64,000 nt of DNA from Marinirhabdus sp963793275 (lineage in GTDB: Bacteria; Bacteroidota; Bacteroidia; Flavobacteriales; Flavobacteriaceae), in contig CAWBZL010000003.1 of NCBI GenBank assembly GCA_963793275.1, forward strand, positions 1,302,001 through 1,366,000. Direction: 5' to 3'. Below, piece by piece: positions 62,985 through 64,000 of this stretch. Below the pieces are notes generated by a model. It was not told the DNA's origin, searched no databases, and saw only the letters and a list, made by a program, of their open reading frames with translations. Position numbers and translations under genes: made by a program. Numbering within the stretch: the first letter of the stretch is position 1; each line of letters opens with the position of its first letter.

Positions 62985-64000
62985 TTAAAACAATTTTGCC
63001 TGACCACCTTCATCAATGGGTGGTTCTTCGTCATCATTTGAAGATGAGTTGTTTTCTGCGGAAGGTTTTTCATCTTCGTTTTCGCCATCATTTTCATTGG
63101 TAACTTCCTCTTCATCCACCACATCCATATCTTCGGGTGCGGATGGTGGCGGTGCCTCATACGGCAAAGGTGAAAGCGCATTGATCTCCAGAACTTTATC
63201 CTTTGTAAGTTGGTTCCCCATAGCGGTAATACCTTTTACCGAAATAAATTCTTCCAGATTCAACTCAACATTATCTTTTCTATCCTTACCACGTTCTTTT
63301 ACAAAAACAATCTCGGCCATGGGTCTGTGATCTGTAAAAATACGTTCCAGATAGGATTTTGAATCTTCTGTAATAACAAGTTCTTCGCGGTCCGGATTTT
63401 CAATTAAGAAACGTTTTACATAGAAAAGCTCCTTTTCTCCTTCCCAATAAATTGCCGAAACAGGCTTTTTAGGCTCCCACTTTTCCAGCACGATCATATC
63501 GTCATCAAATCGAAGCGTAATTTCAGGAATAACCGTCTTTACAATTCCTTTTTGATTAATAATCAGCAGCCTGTCATCAGATCTGAACTGTCCCAGTAAT
63601 TCGCCTCTCCCTTCCAGATTAAGACGTTGCACAGTATCATCAAACCATATTTTACGTGGTTTTAAGGTGGATAGTCCTTTTTCCTTTAATTCTACGCGTT
63701 TTACGGCATATTTAGTTACAATATTACCTTTAGACCCTCTCCCTTTAATTAACTGATCTGCAAAATCTACATCCCATTTCAGTTTTTTTATGCTTCCACT
63801 CTGGCGTAATAAGATAGTTACTACCTCAGCTTCGCCATTGGGGTTTGCCGTAAAATAAAGAACTTTAGAGCCTTTGCTACCTGCGGTTAAATCGTATTCT
63901 CTATCTCTAGTCATAGAGGTTACGTTAAAACGTTTTAAATAAGTGGCGCCTTTGGTTCCATCCTTGTAAATCATATTATAAATGGTACGCTTGTCTTTCT
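62985..64000 (-). CDS. DNA gyrase/topoisomerase IV subunit A, C-terminal part (partial)
   Basis: The gene runs out of the window: the frame is open at 64000 (codons for K-D-K-R-T-I-Y-N precede the first ATG). The visible residues contain the beta-pinwheel C-terminal domain, with I-Y-K-D-G-T-K-G-A-T, K-G-R-G-S-K-G-N and G-R-G-E-L-L-G, followed by an acidic tail rich in Glu, Asp and Pro and ending G-Q-A-K-L-F. This fits the A-subunit of topoisomerase IV or gyrase in Flavobacteriaceae; the N-terminal catalytic part is outside the window, so ParC and GyrA cannot be told apart here. Confidence 0.85.
   Translation of the reverse strand, partial: KDKRTIYNMIYKDGTKGATYLKRFNVTSMTRDREYDLTAGSKGSKVLYFTANPNGEAEVVTILLRQSGSIKKLKWDVDFADQLIKGRGSKGNIVTKYAVKRVELKEKGLSTLKPRKIWFDDTVQRLNLEGRGELLGQFRSDDRLLIINQKGIVKTVIPEITLRFDDDMIVLEKWEPKKPVSAIYWEGEKELFYVKRFLIENPDREELVITEDSKSYLERIFTDHRPMAEIVFVKERGKDRKDNVELNLEEFISVKGITAMGNQLTKDKVLEINALSPLPYEAPPPSAPEDMDVVDEEEVTNENDGENEDEKPSAENNSSSNDDEEPPIDEGGQAKLF

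Noticed and set aside
1..64000. CRISPR arrays, tRNA/rRNA genes, insertion sequences, prophage
   Set aside because: No regularly spaced repeats, cloverleaf sequences, transposase motifs or phage structural genes were recognised when reading both strands; no computed search was possible.

Overview
The window is chromosomal DNA from a member of the Bacteroidota, almost certainly a Flavobacteriaceae species (AT-rich, probably marine). The support is: two type IX secretion genes (porQ and porX); an LpxC-FabZ fusion; a lon-porQ-cmk gene order; GIN/DUF2807 and DUF4097 proteins; stand-alone membrane LytTR regulators; almost no Shine-Dalgarno sequences; and promoters of the TTG / TAnnTTTG type used by this phylum. 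No rRNA, tRNA, CRISPR array, transposase or phage gene was found.

Layout. 0-8 kb: end of a sortilin-type propeller protein, small envelope proteins, a Tiki/ChaN-like lipoprotein, a LytTR regulator, rpsA, and a DUF4377-META lipoprotein. 8-12.3 kb: cmk, porQ and lon (minus strand). 12.6-15.6 kb: an operon of an ECF-type sigma factor, a one-pass membrane protein and two beta-repeat surface proteins. 15.7-20.5 kb: corA, a second LytTR regulator, an S41 peptidase and a serine hydrolase. 20.5-28.2 kb: a complete eight-gene histidine operon (hisG-D-C-B-H-A-F-IE) on the minus strand. It is preceded by a short leader ORF with five His codons, a terminator and a promoter, which together look like a transcription attenuator. 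28.3-31.7 kb: OmpA-like, HhH and sodium-symporter genes, tightly coupled. 31.8-35.6 kb: a three-subunit periplasmic-type molybdenum aldehyde oxidoreductase. 35.7-42.7 kb: prohibitin, a VWA-like membrane protein, fabG, sucD, an NTF2-like protein, an LpxD paralogue and a secreted protein. 42.8-48 kb: efp with the lipid A genes lpxA, lpxC-fabZ and lpxD, then an HD hydrolase. 48.2-50.3 kb: porX and tsaE. 50.3-56.9 kb: an AT-rich accessory block of small secreted or membrane proteins, an AraC/TPR regulator and a CPBP protease. 56.9-64 kb: ald, a DUF4258-like gene, terC, trmL, a methyltransferase-VF530 fusion, a linear-amide hydrolase, mscL and the 3' part of a gyrase/topoisomerase IV A subunit.

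How the genes work together. The his operon carries out the whole pathway from PRPP/ATP to histidinol oxidation, apart from a separate histidinol-phosphatase, which is fused into hisB. The lipid A genes carry the first committed steps of lipid A synthesis, with FabZ sharing the 3-hydroxyacyl-ACP pool. PorQ and PorX belong to type IX secretion.

Two points deserve most attention. First, the histidine leader at 28054-28213. Second, at least five conserved genes (lon, hisIE, hisD, lpxA, porX) are each broken by what looks like one extra base. Rejoining the frames gives exactly the family lengths (816, 204, 428, 260 and about 516 residues), so sequence error is more likely than real gene loss.
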